A DNA stretch of 64,000 bases from Paraburkholderia flava (lineage in GTDB: Bacteria > Pseudomonadota > Gammaproteobacteria > Burkholderiales > Burkholderiaceae): NCBI RefSeq assembly GCF_004359985.1, contig NZ_SMRO01000003.1:301523-365522 (forward strand), in the 5' to 3' direction. Shown piece by piece: positions 47,276 to 56,925 of this stretch; positions within the stretch are counted from its first letter, which is position 1, and the number at the start of each line of letters is the position of its first letter. The notes below the pieces were generated by a model. It searched no databases. It saw nothing but the letters and a program-made list of their open reading frames with translations, and was not told where the DNA came from. Both the position numbers and the translations under genes were made by a program.

Positions 47276-48670
47276 ATGAACGCTCCCGCCTCCGCTCCGT
47301 TCAGCCAGCTACCGCTGCCGCCCGCGACGCTCGCGAATCTCACCACGCTCGGCTACGTCGACATGACGCCGGTGCAGGCGGCCAGCCTGCCGATCGCGCT
47401 CGCGGGTCACGATCTGATCGCGCAGGCGAAGACCGGTAGCGGCAAGACCGCAGCGTTTTCGCTCGCGCTGCTCGCGCGGCTCGACGCGCGCAACTTCGCC
47501 GTGCAGTCGATGGTGCTGTGCCCGACGCGCGAACTCGCCGATCAGGTCACGCAGGAAATCCGCCGTCTCGCGCGTGCCGAAGAGAACATCAAGGTGCTGA
47601 CGCTGTGCGGCGGCACGCCGATGCGTCCGCAGACCGCGAGCCTCGAGCACGGCGCACACATCGTCGTCGGCACGCCGGGCCGCATCATGGATCACCTCGA
47701 ACGCGGTAGCCTCGTGCTGTCCGCGTTGAACACGCTGGTGCTCGACGAAGCGGACCGGATGCTCGACATGGGTTTCTTCGACGACATCGCGACCGTCGCG
47801 AAGCAATGCCCGAAGGAACGTCAGACGCTGCTGTTCTCGGCGACCTACCCCGACGGCATCGCGAAGCTGAGCCAGCAGTTCCTGCGCAATCCGAAGCAGG
47901 TAAAGCTCGAAGAGCGGCACGACGATTCGAAGATCCGTCAGCGCTTCTACGAAGTGTCGGACAACGAGCGGCTGCATGCGGTGGGTCAACTGCTCGATCA
48001 CTATCGACCGGTCAGCACGCTCGCGTTCTGCAACACGAAGCAGCAATGCCGCGATCTGCTCGACGTGCTGCGCGCGCAGGGCTTTCATGCGCTCGCGCTG
48101 CACGGCGAACTCGATCAGCGCGAACGCGATCAGGTGCTGATCCAGTTCGCGAACCGCAGCTGTTCGGTGCTCGTCGCCACCGACGTCGCCGCGCGCGGCC
48201 TCGACATCGCGCAGCTCGAAGCGGTGATCAACGTCGACGTGACGCCGGACCCGGAAGTGCACACGCACCGCATCGGCCGCACCGGACGCGCGGATCAGGA
48301 CGGCTGGGCGCTGAGTCTCGCGAGCATGGACGAGATGGGACGCGTCGGCGGAATCGAACAGGCGCAGGGACGCGAGGTGGAATGGCATCCGCTCGCCGAA
48401 CTGAAGCCGGCCGGCGGCGGACCGCTGCTGCCGCCGATGGAAACGCTGCAGATTCTCGGTGGCCGCAAGGAAAAGATCCGTCCCGGCGACGTGCTCGGCG
48501 CGCTGACCGGTGACGCGGGCTTTAACGGCGCGCAGATCGGCAAGATCAACGTGACCGAGTTTTCGACTTACGTCGCGGTCGAGCGCGGTATCGCACGCGA
48601 CGCGCTACGCAAGCTCAACGCGGGCAAGGTGAAGGGCAAGAAGGTCAAGGTCCGGCTGATGGACGAGTGA
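47276..48670 (+). CDS. dbpA: DEAD-box ATP-dependent RNA helicase DbpA
   Basis: A 464-residue DbpA. Helicase motifs: Q motif MTPVQAASLP, Walker A AQAKTGSGKTAAF, Ia PTRELADQV, DEAD in LVLDEADRMLDMGF, SAT LLFSATYP, and RTGRADQDG near VI (HRIGRTGR). The C-terminal RNA-binding domain (PGDVLGALTGDAGFNGAQIG, VKVRLMDE) is specific to DbpA and recognises hairpin 92 of 23S rRNA. It helps late assembly of the 50S subunit. ATG 47276 gives the family N-terminus. An 8-bp inverted repeat (48693-48717) after the stop has no T-run. Confidence 0.95.
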   Translation: MNAPASAPFSQLPLPPATLANLTTLGYVDMTPVQAASLPIALAGHDLIAQAKTGSGKTAAFSLALLARLDARNFAVQSMVLCPTRELADQVTQEIRRLARAEENIKVLTLCGGTPMRPQTASLEHGAHIVVGTPGRIMDHLERGSLVLSALNTLVLDEADRMLDMGFFDDIATVAKQCPKERQTLLFSATYPDGIAKLSQQFLRNPKQVKLEERHDDSKIRQRFYEVSDNERLHAVGQLLDHYRPVSTLAFCNTKQQCRDLLDVLRAQGFHALALHGELDQRERDQVLIQFANRSCSVLVATDVAARGLDIAQLEAVINVDVTPDPEVHTHRIGRTGRADQDGWALSLASMDEMGRVGGIEQAQGREVEWHPLAELKPAGGGPLLPPMETLQILGGRKEKIRPGDVLGALTGDAGFNGAQIGKINVTEFSTYVAVERGIARDALRKLNAGKVKGKKVKVRLMDE

Positions 48671-48825
48671 CGCACGGCGTGCGATCCGCGCAGCGGCATG
48701 ACGTAAACGCATGCCGCGCATGACAAAGATTCGATTGTGAGCATGCGCCGGTTGATGCTTAATCGGCAGACCGGACGGGACCGTCGCATGAAGGGCGGCC
48801 CGCACACATGCCAGGAGGAATGCTC

Positions 48826-49980
48826 ATGCAGAGCGCGTTGCACGCCCGCTCGAAACTGCCCGACGTGGGCACGACGATCTTCACCGTGATCGGTCAGCTC
48901 GCGGCCGAACACGATGCGCTGAATCTCTCGCAAGGGGCGCCGAATTTCGCGCCCGATCCGCAACTGGTCGAAGGCGTCGCGCGCGCAATGCGCGCGGGGC
49001 ACAACCAGTACGCGCCGATGGCGGGCATCGGCACGTTGCGCGAAGCGCTCGCGCAGAAAATGGCCACGCTGTACGGCGCGCACTACGATCCGGCCGACGA
49101 AGTCACCGTGATCGCAAGCGCTAGCGAAGGTCTGTATTCGACGATCAGCGCGCTCGTGCATCCCGGCGACGAAGTGATCTACTTCGAGCCGTCGTTCGAC
49201 AGCTATGCACCGATCGTGCGTCTGCAGGGCGCGACGCCGGTGGCGATCAAGCTGTCGTCGGAGGGGTTTCGCGTGGACTGGGACGAGGTTGCCGCGAAGA
49301 TCACGCCGAAGACGCGGATGATCATCATCAACACGCCGCACAACCCGACCGCCACCGTGTTCGACGCCGCCGATATCGAACGTCTAAACGCACTCACGCG
49401 CAACACCGACATCGTGATCCTGTCCGACGAGGTGTACGAGCACGTCGTGTTCGACGGCGCGCTGCATCAGAGCGTCGCGCGGCATCGCGAGCTCGTGCAG
49501 CGCAGCGTGATCGTGTCGTCGTTCGGCAAGTCGCATCACGTGACGGGCTGGCGCGTCGGTTACTGCGTCGCGCCCGCCGAACTGATGAACGAGATCCGCA
49601 AGGTGCATCAGTTCATGGTGTTCTCTGCCGATACGCCGATGCAGTATGCGTTCGTCGAAGCGCTCGCTCGGCCGGACAGCTACCTCGGCCTCGCCGCGTT
49701 CTATCAGAAGAAGCGCGATCTGCTCGCAGACGCGCTGCGCGAATCGCGCTTCGAACTGCTGCCGAGCGAAGGCAGCTTCTTCATGCTCGCGCGCTTCCGT
49801 CATTTCTCCGACGAGCGCGACAGCGACTTCGTGCTGCGACTGATCCGCGATGCGAAGGTCGCGACGATTCCGCTGTCCGCGTTCTATACCGACGGCACGG
49901 ATGCCGGCGTGATCCGGCTGAGTTTTTCGAAAGACGACGCGACGCTGATCGAAGGCGCGCGCCGGTTGTGTTCGATCTGA
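48826..49980 (+). CDS. PLP-dependent aminotransferase (methionine aminotransferase-like)
   Basis: A 384-residue class I/II aminotransferase. NLSQGAPNFAPDPQLVEGVA and NQYAPMAGIGTLREALA are near the N-terminus; the PLP lysine is in SSFGKSHHVTGWRVGY; the phosphate-binding tyrosine is in DEVYEHVVFD. The pattern best matches YbdL-type methionine/aromatic aminotransferases. It transfers the amino group of an amino acid to a 2-oxo acid. GGAGGA lies six bases before ATG 48826, which decides against the upstream ATGs at 48808 and 48820. Confidence 0.88.
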   Translation: MQSALHARSKLPDVGTTIFTVIGQLAAEHDALNLSQGAPNFAPDPQLVEGVARAMRAGHNQYAPMAGIGTLREALAQKMATLYGAHYDPADEVTVIASASEGLYSTISALVHPGDEVIYFEPSFDSYAPIVRLQGATPVAIKLSSEGFRVDWDEVAAKITPKTRMIIINTPHNPTATVFDAADIERLNALTRNTDIVILSDEVYEHVVFDGALHQSVARHRELVQRSVIVSSFGKSHHVTGWRVGYCVAPAELMNEIRKVHQFMVFSADTPMQYAFVEALARPDSYLGLAAFYQKKRDLLADALRESRFELLPSEGSFFMLARFRHFSDERDSDFVLRLIRDAKVATIPLSAFYTDGTDAGVIRLSFSKDDATLIEGARRLCSI

Positions 49981-50014
49981 CAAGCGAAGGCAAACAAGGG
50001 AAAGGGGATCGGCA

Positions 50015-50812
50015 ATGAAAACATTCAGGTACCTGCTGGCGGCATGCGCGTTCGCGTCGGCGTCGGTTGCGATGACGCTGCCGGCGCTCGCCGCCGATAC
50101 GTCGGTGTTGCGCTTCGGACTCGAAGCGCAGTATCCGCCGTTCGAATCGAAGGGCGCGAACGGCGAATTGCAGGGCTTCGACATCGACGTCGGCAATGCA
50201 GTGTGCGCAACCGCGCATCTCACGTGCAAATGGGTGGAGACGTCGTTCGACGGTTTGATCCCCGCGTTGCAGGGCCGCAAGTTCGACGCGATCAATTCGG
50301 CGATGAACGCGACCGAGCAGCGTCGTCAGGCCATTGACTTCACGCGCGTGATCTATCGCGTGCCGACGCAACTGATCGCGCGCAGCAACAGCGGTCTGCG
50401 GCCGACCACTGCATCGTTGAAGGGCAAGCGGGTCGGCGTGCTGCAGGCGTCGATTCAGGAGACGTTCGCGAAGGCGCATTGGGAACCCGCCGGCGTGAAC
50501 GTCGTGCCGTATCAGGATCAGAATCAGGTCTACGCGGATCTGATGGCGGGTCGTCTCGACGCGACGCTCGTGCTCGCACCCGCTGGACAGACCGGCTTCC
50601 TGTCGCGTCCCGACGGCAAGGACTTCGCGTTCGTCGGCGAGCCGGTGCGCGACGACAAGATCCTCGGCAGCGGCGTCGCGTTCGGTATCCGCAAGGGCGA
50701 CACCGCGCTGCGCGAACGGCTGGATGCGGCGATCACGAAGCTGCAGAGCGACGGCACCGTGAAGACGCTCGCGCAGAAGTACTTCGGCAACATCGACGTA
50801 TCGGCGAAGTAA
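50015..50812 (+). CDS. Periplasmic amino-acid-binding protein of an ABC transporter
   Basis: A 265-residue solute-binding protein of family 3. Signal peptide about residues 1-27 (ending LPALAAD), then FGLEAQYPPFESKGANGELQ, GFDIDVGNAVC, DGLIPALQGRKFDAI and NATEQRRQAIDFT; these resemble lysine/arginine/ornithine-binding proteins. No permease or ATPase gene is adjacent, so it would share transport components encoded elsewhere. GGGGA precedes the ATG. It follows the aminotransferase by 34 bases and may form an operon with it. Confidence 0.9.
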   Translation: MKTFRYLLAACAFASASVAMTLPALAADTSVLRFGLEAQYPPFESKGANGELQGFDIDVGNAVCATAHLTCKWVETSFDGLIPALQGRKFDAINSAMNATEQRRQAIDFTRVIYRVPTQLIARSNSGLRPTTASLKGKRVGVLQASIQETFAKAHWEPAGVNVVPYQDQNQVYADLMAGRLDATLVLAPAGQTGFLSRPDGKDFAFVGEPVRDDKILGSGVAFGIRKGDTALRERLDAAITKLQSDGTVKTLAQKYFGNIDVSAK

Positions 50813-50827
50813 CGCATTGTTGCCCGT

Positions 50828-52393
50828 TCAGGCCGCTGCCGTGGCTGTTTCCTTCAGCCTGAATGCCGAGACCGCGCCGGTGAGGCGCACCGCCTGTTCG
50901 TCGAGCGACGCGGCCGCAGCGGCCGCCTCTTCGACGAGCGCGGCATTCTGCTGCGTGACGCCGTCGATCTGACCGATCGCCGCGTTCACCTGCTCGATCT
51001 CGCGGCCCTGATGATCCGATGCCGCCGCGATCTCGCCGACGATCTGCGCGACCCGCTGCGTCGCGCGCAATGCTTCGCTCGCGGTGCGGCCGACTTCATC
51101 GGTCTGACGCGAACCGGATTCGATCGTCGCGACCGAGTGCTGGATCAATTCCTTGATTTCCTTCGCCGCAGCCGACGAGCGCTGCGCGAGGCTGCGCACT
51201 TCCGTCGCGACGACGGCGAAGCCGCGGCCGCGTTCGCCTGCGCGTGCTGCTTCGACTGCAGCGTTCAACGCGAGCAGGTTCGTCTGGACCGCGATGTCCT
51301 CGATCAGTGCGGTGATGTCGGCGATCTGCGACGAGCGCGACGCGATCTCGTTCATCGTGCCGGCCATGCGTCGAACCGTTTCGCTTGCACTGTCCGACAC
51401 GCGCGATGCTTCGAGTGCGAGCGCACTCGTTTCCTGTGCGCGGTCGGCGTTTTGCTGAACGACGATCGTCAGTTGACCGAGACTCGCGACCGTCCGCTGC
51501 AGCGATGCGGCCTGCCGTTCGGTGCGCACAGACAGATCGCCGTTGCCCGCTGCAATCTGCCGCGATGCGATGCCGACCGCGTCGCTCGACTGCCGCACTT
51601 CGGCGACCACATCCGCGACGCGCGCGAGTAGCGTGTTCAGCGCGACTGCGGTGTGGCCGATCTCGTCCATCCGCGCGACCTCCGCGCGATGCGACAGATC
51701 GAGATGCTGGCTGACCTGTTGCAGTGTCGACTGCAGACGGTCGAGTCCGTCGCGGATCACGCTGTACAACCGACCACCGAGCACACCGACCAGCAGCAGC
51801 GCCGCGCCGATCGTGGCCAGCATCAGCGCAAACGCCAGCCGGTACGCGGCTTCGTTTTCTTCGCGCACCGCGTTGCTGCGCGCGACGCTGTCGTTCAGGT
51901 GTTCGTGCAGTCCGTCGTTCAGCGCGAGCGCCGCGTTGTGTACCGCGCCGCCGTCATGCAGCATCGCGAGCGCGCCGTCGCGGTCGCCGCTGCGGATGCG
52001 TTCGAAGAACAGGCCGCGTGCGTCGCGATACGCGGCGATGTGCGCGCGATCGGCGTCGAGCAGTTTCTGGTCGGCGTCGCCGGAGACGGCGTGCGCCTGG
52101 TAGTCCGCGAGGTGTTCGTCGAAGCGGCGGTCGGCGATCGCGATCAGTTTTTCCATCGACGTGCGGCTCGCATCGTCGATGCCGTCGACCACATAGCGGT
52201 ACACGTTCAACCGCATATCGGCGACGTCGTCGAGTGCCATCGAGATCGATTTCAAACCGGGAATCGTGTGCGATTCGATACCTTCGATACGAAAGTACGA
52301 CTGATGCAATTGCGTAAGCCCGTAACCGCCGACGAACGACAGCGCGAGCAACGCCGCGCCGAGCGTGGCGATGAGCCGACGGACGATAGTCAT
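50828..52393 (-). CDS. Methyl-accepting chemotaxis protein
   Basis: A 521-residue chemoreceptor. TM1 is at residues ~8-28; a periplasmic four-helix-bundle sensor follows (to ~190), with [20 protein letters not shown] at its start; TM2 is ~190-210 and a HAMP domain follows. The cytoplasmic signalling hairpin contains [21 protein letters not shown] and [18 protein letters not shown]. It controls CheA and flagellar or other motility in response to an unknown ligand. It converges on the binding-protein gene, whose solute-binding protein could be a ligand carrier, though that is a guess. Confidence 0.92.
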   Translation of the reverse strand: MTIVRRLIATLGAALLALSFVGGYGLTQLHQSYFRIEGIESHTIPGLKSISMALDDVADMRLNVYRYVVDGIDDASRTSMEKLIAIADRRFDEHLADYQAHAVSGDADQKLLDADRAHIAAYRDARGLFFERIRSGDRDGALAMLHDGGAVHNAALALNDGLHEHLNDSVARSNAVREENEAAYRLAFALMLATIGAALLLVGVLGGRLYSVIRDGLDRLQSTLQQVSQHLDLSHRAEVARMDEIGHTAVALNTLLARVADVVAEVRQSSDAVGIASRQIAAGNGDLSVRTERQAASLQRTVASLGQLTIVVQQNADRAQETSALALEASRVSDSASETVRRMAGTMNEIASRSSQIADITALIEDIAVQTNLLALNAAVEAARAGERGRGFAVVATEVRSLAQRSSAAAKEIKELIQHSVATIESGSRQTDEVGRTASEALRATQRVAQIVGEIAAASDHQGREIEQVNAAIGQIDGVTQQNAALVEEAAAAAASLDEQAVRLTGAVSAFRLKETATAAA

Positions 52394-52591
52394 GACAGCC
52401 TCTTTTCGATTTTGTGCCGGCGTGCTTGTGCGGCCGGATAGCGTGTGTGGTGACGCAGTCCGGCGATCCGCGCGGCAGTGCCGCTTGGGTCGGTCTGGTC
52501 GGGTTGACGCTCAACGATTGCCGCGTCGAGAACAGAACAGACGGGCGGTGGTATTTATTCCGTCCGGTGTTCGGCGTTCGCTGCCGCGAAG

Positions 52592-53521
52592 TTAGCCGGC
52601 GTGGATGGCGGAGGTGAGTGTCGTGACGTCGCTGAACAGCGAGTCGACGTGGTTACCGGAGATGCGCTTCGCGAGCGCGTCGAGATCGATATGCTCGCTG
52701 TCGCCTGGCTGGCCGATCAGCACGTAGCCCAGTTCGGCCTGACGCCATGTGACGACGTTCATGCTCGCGACGCGTGCTGTCGCGACGGCCGCATCGGGCT
52801 TCGCTTCCTTCATCACGCACAGCGCGACCGGCGCGCCTTGCTGCGGCAAATAGACGATCTGCACCAACGCCTTGTCGCCGAAACGCAGCCGCTGCACGCG
52901 CTTGAACGTGAGGCCGGCGTCGCGCAGATCGGGGATGCTCAGTGCGAGGCCGTCCTGGTCGCGAATCTGCTCGAGCGTTTTCTCCGACAGCTCGGCGTTC
53001 GCATCGACGTTTTCGAGGGTTTCGCGTGAATAGAGCTGCTGATAGCCGGCGGCGGCGGTGATCCACGGGCGCGTGTCGGCGGATGCGGTCGAGAAACCGC
53101 CGAGCCCTGACGCCGCGCCCGGCGCGAACCGCAGCACCGCACCGCACATGAACGCACCGGCGACGAACGCGACCGCGAGCCAGGCGGGTGCGACGCGCAG
53201 GCGTGAGCGGATCGGTGCTGTATTTGCGATGCCCGGTTCTGTCGGTATGACGGGATCGTTGACGCCCGGTTGAGCCGCGCTGCTGTTTTTCTGCGCCGCC
53301 TCGCGGGCCAGCGCCTCGATCTGTGCCGCGAGACGCGACGGCACCGGCGGCAGCTTCTGCTGCGCGAAGGCCTCGCGATACGGCAACCGCGACGCGCGCA
53401 GCAGTGCGACCTGCTCCGCGACGTCCGGCGACGTCTGCACCGCGCGCTCGACTTCTTCGCGCGCGTGCTCCGGCAATTCGCCGTTCACGTAGGCCAGCAG
53501 TTCGATATCGTCCGGTTTCAT
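52592..53521 (-). CDS. Anti-sigma factor, second tandem copy
   Basis: A 309-residue protein: short N-terminal cytoplasmic domain (DIELLAYVNGELPEHAREEVE, as in anti-sigma factors), one membrane helix around residues 112-132, and an exported domain. The latter shares a long conserved block with the next gene upstream (GYQQLYSRETLENV; VQRLRFGDKALVQIVYLPQQ; VVTWRQAELGYVLIGQPG). It has no zinc-binding motif. It lies 150 bases after its paralogue and has no sigma gene of its own. It is probably a duplicate that inhibits the same or a related sigma factor. Confidence 0.75.
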   Translation of the reverse strand: MKPDDIELLAYVNGELPEHAREEVERAVQTSPDVAEQVALLRASRLPYREAFAQQKLPPVPSRLAAQIEALAREAAQKNSSAAQPGVNDPVIPTEPGIANTAPIRSRLRVAPAWLAVAFVAGAFMCGAVLRFAPGAASGLGGFSTASADTRPWITAAAGYQQLYSRETLENVDANAELSEKTLEQIRDQDGLALSIPDLRDAGLTFKRVQRLRFGDKALVQIVYLPQQGAPVALCVMKEAKPDAAVATARVASMNVVTWRQAELGYVLIGQPGDSEHIDLDALAKRISGNHVDSLFSDVTTLTSAIHAG

Positions 53522-53671
53522 GGCTCTGCGCCGTTTCCCTGTGCAGATGGAATCAAGGCTTCTCTTTGTTCATCGACGGTCTGATCGATGTGTTGCCTGT
53601 TGCTGTTCGTTTCTGTTGCTTATGGACTGCTTGCGAGCGCGTCGGTTCGCCGGATTGCCTGATCTCTCAGT

Positions 53672-54619
53672 TCAGGCGTCCGGTGACAGCCGCGCAGCCG
53701 CATTCATGATACCGGCCAGCGCGCCCGCCGCGCCGTCCGCGATCTGCCTGCCGATCGATTCGAGATCGATCCCGTCCGGCTTGCCGATCAGCGCGTAACC
53801 CAGTTCCCCCTGCCGCCACGTGACGACGTGCATCGCGTCGACGGTGCGCGTCGCGACGCCCGCGTCGGGCTTCGGTTCGCGCAGCACACACAGCGCAACC
53901 GGTGGCCCCTTCTGCGGCAGATAGACAATCTGCACCAGCGGCTTGTTGTTGAAGTTCAGACGCTGCACGGCCTTCAGTTGCAGACCCATGCGGCTCAGGT
54001 CCGGCACGTGCAGCGAGAGATGATCTTTCGCACGGATGTCGTCGAGCGTCGCAGCGAGGTCTTTTGCATCGACCTGCGCGTACGCGACGGTGTCGCGCGT
54101 GTAGAGCTGCTGATAACCGACTGCGGCTGTGACCCACGGGGACATGCCTGTGTTACCCGCGCCTATCCTGTTCGTGCTGCTTTGCGCGAGCGTGCCGCCT
54201 GCCGAAGCGCCCGTGCCGACGAGCGGCCCGGTGCGCAGCAACAGCCCGACGCACAGCGCACCGGCGACACACGCGGCCGCAAGCCAGACGGGCATCGCGC
54301 GCGAAGCTGCACGCAGTTGTGCAGGCGTTGCCGCAGTCGTGCTTTGCGTGTGTTCAGTTGCCGCGTCGGCATTCGCAGCGGTCCCGCCCGCGCGATGCTT
54401 CGCGATCAGCGCATCTACGCCGCGTGCGAGGGATGCCGGCACCGGCGGCAGCGATTGCGCCGCGAAGGCCGCGCGATAGTCGACCCGCGACGCGCGCAGC
54501 ACACCCACGAGTGCGGCAGCCTCCGCCGAACCGTCGACGAGCGCTTCCACCTCGGCGTGCTGCTGCGGTTGCAGCTCGCCGTCGACGTACGCCATCAGTA
54601 AGGTTTCGTCGACTGTCAT
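53672..54619 (-). CDS. Anti-sigma factor coupled to the ECF sigma gene
   Basis: A 315-residue membrane anti-sigma factor: ETLLMAYVDGELQPQQHAEVEALV at the N-terminus, a linker, a membrane helix near residues 110-130 (VWLAAACVAGALCVGLLL), and an exported domain paralogous to the downstream gene (GYQQLYTRDTVAY; VQRLNFNNKPLVQIVYLPQK; VVTWRQGELGYALIGKP). ATG 54619 overlaps the sigma stop by four bases, the usual coupling of cognate pairs. It likely holds the sigma factor at the membrane until an envelope signal arrives. Confidence 0.82.
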   Translation of the reverse strand: MTVDETLLMAYVDGELQPQQHAEVEALVDGSAEAAALVGVLRASRVDYRAAFAAQSLPPVPASLARGVDALIAKHRAGGTAANADAATEHTQSTTAATPAQLRAASRAMPVWLAAACVAGALCVGLLLRTGPLVGTGASAGGTLAQSSTNRIGAGNTGMSPWVTAAVGYQQLYTRDTVAYAQVDAKDLAATLDDIRAKDHLSLHVPDLSRMGLQLKAVQRLNFNNKPLVQIVYLPQKGPPVALCVLREPKPDAGVATRTVDAMHVVTWRQGELGYALIGKPDGIDLESIGRQIADGAAGALAGIMNAAARLSPDA

Positions 54620-55158
54620 GCGATCGAATCCTTGCGTCGTGCGGGCGTGCGCGGTTCACCGCGCTCGGCGAAGCGCGCGCCGATGGCCTGACGCGCACGC
54701 GACAGACGGCTCATGATCGTGCCGATCGGTACGTCGAGTGCGTCGGCGGCTTCCTGATAGCTGAGACCTTCGACGGCGACGAGCAGCATCACGACGCGCT
54801 GCGCTTCGGGCAGACGCTCGACGGCTTCGATGATCTGCCCGTTCATCAATTGGGTTTCCGGCGTTTCGCCGGTGGGATCGGGGACGTTCTCGAGGAAGTC
54901 GTCGTCCCAGTCCATGCTGGAGCGCTTGCGCACGCTGCGCGAGCGCAGTTCGTTGATCCACGTGGTGTGGACGATCGAAAACATCCAGCTGAGCGGCGCG
55001 GTGCCCGGCTGCAATTGATGCGCGCGTTCGAGCGCTCTGACACAGGCGCGCTGCACCAGGTCTTCCGCATCGTGCTGATCGCCGGCGATGCGCAGCGCGA
55101 ACGCCCACAGCCGTGGCAGCATTTCTGGAAGCAGGCCCGGTAAGTCTGCAGCGGTCAT
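54616..55158 (-). CDS. ECF RNA polymerase sigma factor
   Basis: A 180-residue ECF sigma factor: AFALRIAGDQHDAEDLVQRA (region 2), WMFSIVHTTWINELR, and region 4 with LVAVEGLSYQEAADALDVPI, GTIMSRLSRARQAI. AGGAGAG lies before ATG 55158, which decides against the long upstream frame reaching 55464. It heads the operon with two anti-sigma paralogues. The promoter region contains an unusual array of CCAGAG/CTCTGG sites. Its regulon is unknown; the divergent TIGR03118 gene is a candidate only by position. Confidence 0.9.
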   Translation of the reverse strand: MTAADLPGLLPEMLPRLWAFALRIAGDQHDAEDLVQRACVRALERAHQLQPGTAPLSWMFSIVHTTWINELRSRSVRKRSSMDWDDDFLENVPDPTGETPETQLMNGQIIEAVERLPEAQRVVMLLVAVEGLSYQEAADALDVPIGTIMSRLSRARQAIGARFAERGEPRTPARRKDSIA

Positions 55159-55528
55159 CGGCGTCTCTCTCCTGTCGGCCAGAGTTGGCGTGTCGACCAG
55201 AGTCGGCGCTTTAGCGCTTACTCTGGTCCCATAGTGCTTGCTCTGGTCCCATGCAAGGCAATTGCTGGGGTTGGGTGCGTGTACAGCGCGGTCGCGCACA
55301 CAAACAGGGTGTTGCCGGCACGACGCGGATGTCGGAGTGTACCGTGAGACAAACGTTTTCGCGCGCGGGGCAACGCGGCGTGCCGGGTCGTTCATCGGAG
55401 TGTCATGAAGCGGGAGGGCGTCCGTTTTCGGCGCGCGCTCCCGATGCGTTGCCTGAGCTTTCACGATGCAAACGACAGTCTGTCGAATGCCTGATTGCAG
55501 CGTGTCGCTACGAGCTTTGAAACGACGA
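55159..55528. other. Region upstream of the ECF sigma gene
   Basis: No gene recognised. Its left part holds the four-copy CCAGAG/CTCTGG array described separately. The remainder (55250-55528) shows neither a clear gene nor a terminator. Confidence 0.4.
55179..55246. repeat. Symmetric CCAGAG/CTCTGG array before the ECF sigma gene
   Basis: CCAGAGT at 55179-55185 and 55197-55203, then the inverted ACTCTGG at 55220-55226 and gCTCTGG at 55240-55246. The inner pair ACCAGAGT (55196-55203)/ACTCTGGT (55220-55227) encloses GCGCTTTAGCGC, itself a small hairpin. Spacing is 18 and 20 bases. It lies 20-90 bases upstream of ATG 55158 and may be an operator or an RNA structure in the leader. Confidence 0.6.
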
Positions 55529-56629
55529 TCAAGGCGTCACGTCGATGCGGCCGTACACGCCCGTCGTCGGCGTCGGACCGGCGGCGAAAAACAGCGTGTT
55601 GAGCGGCTGGTTCGCGAAGTTGTTGCCGAACGACAGACCCCAGATGCCGGGCTGACGGAACGTCGAACCGTCGGTATTGGTCAGCGCGCCCTGGAACGCG
55701 CCGCTGTTCGGATCGAACACGTCGACCGTCCCGTCGCCGAAGTTGCCGACCAGCAGATCGTTGCTCGCTGCACCGAAGTTGGCCGGCGCGATCACCATAC
55801 CCCACGGCGAATTCAGCGTGCCCGACGTGGCGATGCGCTTCACGAAATTGCCGGCCGTATCGAATGCATCGACGACACCGTTGCCCGCGCCGTTCACCTG
55901 CGTGTGTCCGTCGGGACCGAGCAGCGCGTAGCTGACGTACACCGTGTTGCCGATCGCCGCGATGCCGAACGGCGAGAGTCCTGAGGGCAACGCCGGGTCC
56001 GTGAACTTGCCGGCGAGCTGGATCTTCGTGAACGTGCGATCGAACACGTCGACTTTCTTGTTGTGGAAGTCGGCGGCGTAGAGCACGTTGGCGCCCGCGT
56101 TCGTGCCGATCGCGAGGCCCTTGTAGACCGCACCGCCGACGCCGTCGTCGAATGCGTTGACGGCTTGCGTCGGCAGCACCTTCGGCGACCACGCGGCGAT
56201 CGTGCCTGCGTCGGTGGCCCACAGGAAGACCGCATTCGATGCGGCACCGCCGTTCGCGCTGATCTGGAAATCGGTGCTCTTGTTGAACACGATGCCGGTC
56301 GGACCCGCGGCCTGGCCGGTGGCGTTCGGCGGAATCGTCACGACGAGCGACTGCACGACACCGTTGCCGTCGTAGAGCGTCGACTTCTTCGTGTTGTTGT
56401 CCGACACCCACATCACGCCCGTCGGATTGAACGCGATGCCCCAGCCGTTCTTCAGATTCGGATCGATGTTCGGCGCCGTTGCACTGCCGTCGGACACGAG
56501 CGTCGTCGCCTTGAACTGCGGAGGAATGGTCGGCGTTGCGGTGACGTGGTTGCTGCCGCCGCACGCGGCGAGCGTCACGGCAGTGAGACCGAACATCGTG
56601 GCGAGCACGGCGTGGTGATGCAGTTTCAT
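55529..56629 (-). CDS. TIGR03118 family lipoprotein
   Basis: A 366-residue exported protein. The signal peptide ends in a lipobox (LAACGG, about residues 22-27). The mature part is a beta-propeller-like TIGR03118 protein (NGWGIAFNPTGVMWVSDN, GPTGIVFN, LLVGNFGDGTVDVFDP, GIWGLSFGN). Function is unknown; relatives often have surface or matrix roles. ATG 56629 has AGGAATC upstream. It precedes the ECF sigma cluster on the same strand. Confidence 0.82.
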   Translation of the reverse strand: MKLHHHAVLATMFGLTAVTLAACGGSNHVTATPTIPPQFKATTLVSDGSATAPNIDPNLKNGWGIAFNPTGVMWVSDNNTKKSTLYDGNGVVQSLVVTIPPNATGQAAGPTGIVFNKSTDFQISANGGAASNAVFLWATDAGTIAAWSPKVLPTQAVNAFDDGVGGAVYKGLAIGTNAGANVLYAADFHNKKVDVFDRTFTKIQLAGKFTDPALPSGLSPFGIAAIGNTVYVSYALLGPDGHTQVNGAGNGVVDAFDTAGNFVKRIATSGTLNSPWGMVIAPANFGAASNDLLVGNFGDGTVDVFDPNSGAFQGALTNTDGSTFRQPGIWGLSFGNNFANQPLNTLFFAAGPTPTTGVYGRIDVTP

Positions 56630-56925
56630 GATGGATTCCTGATTAATGGATGAGTTCGTCCACGCCTCGCGACGACATCGTCGGGAGGCGAATGCATGGA
56701 ATGGGCTGCAACGGCGGCGCTGCCTGCGAGCGTTGTCTTGCACTGCCTGGCCGTCGTGATCAAAACGCGTGACGCCGGGGTTTATTCCGTAGAAATCTCG
56801 TGTTTATTTGTGGCTTATGGCGATGGAATAAGCGCTGTGCGTCAGGTGTTGTGTAGGGGCGATTTGTTTGGTTTTTCTTGTTTGTGCTTCTCGTGCCTCG
56901 TTACTACTTCCTGAAGGTGAGCGTC

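Noticed and set aside
48693..48717. Terminator after dbpA
   Set aside because: Perfect 8-bp inverted repeat but no T-run, so I did not list it as a terminator.
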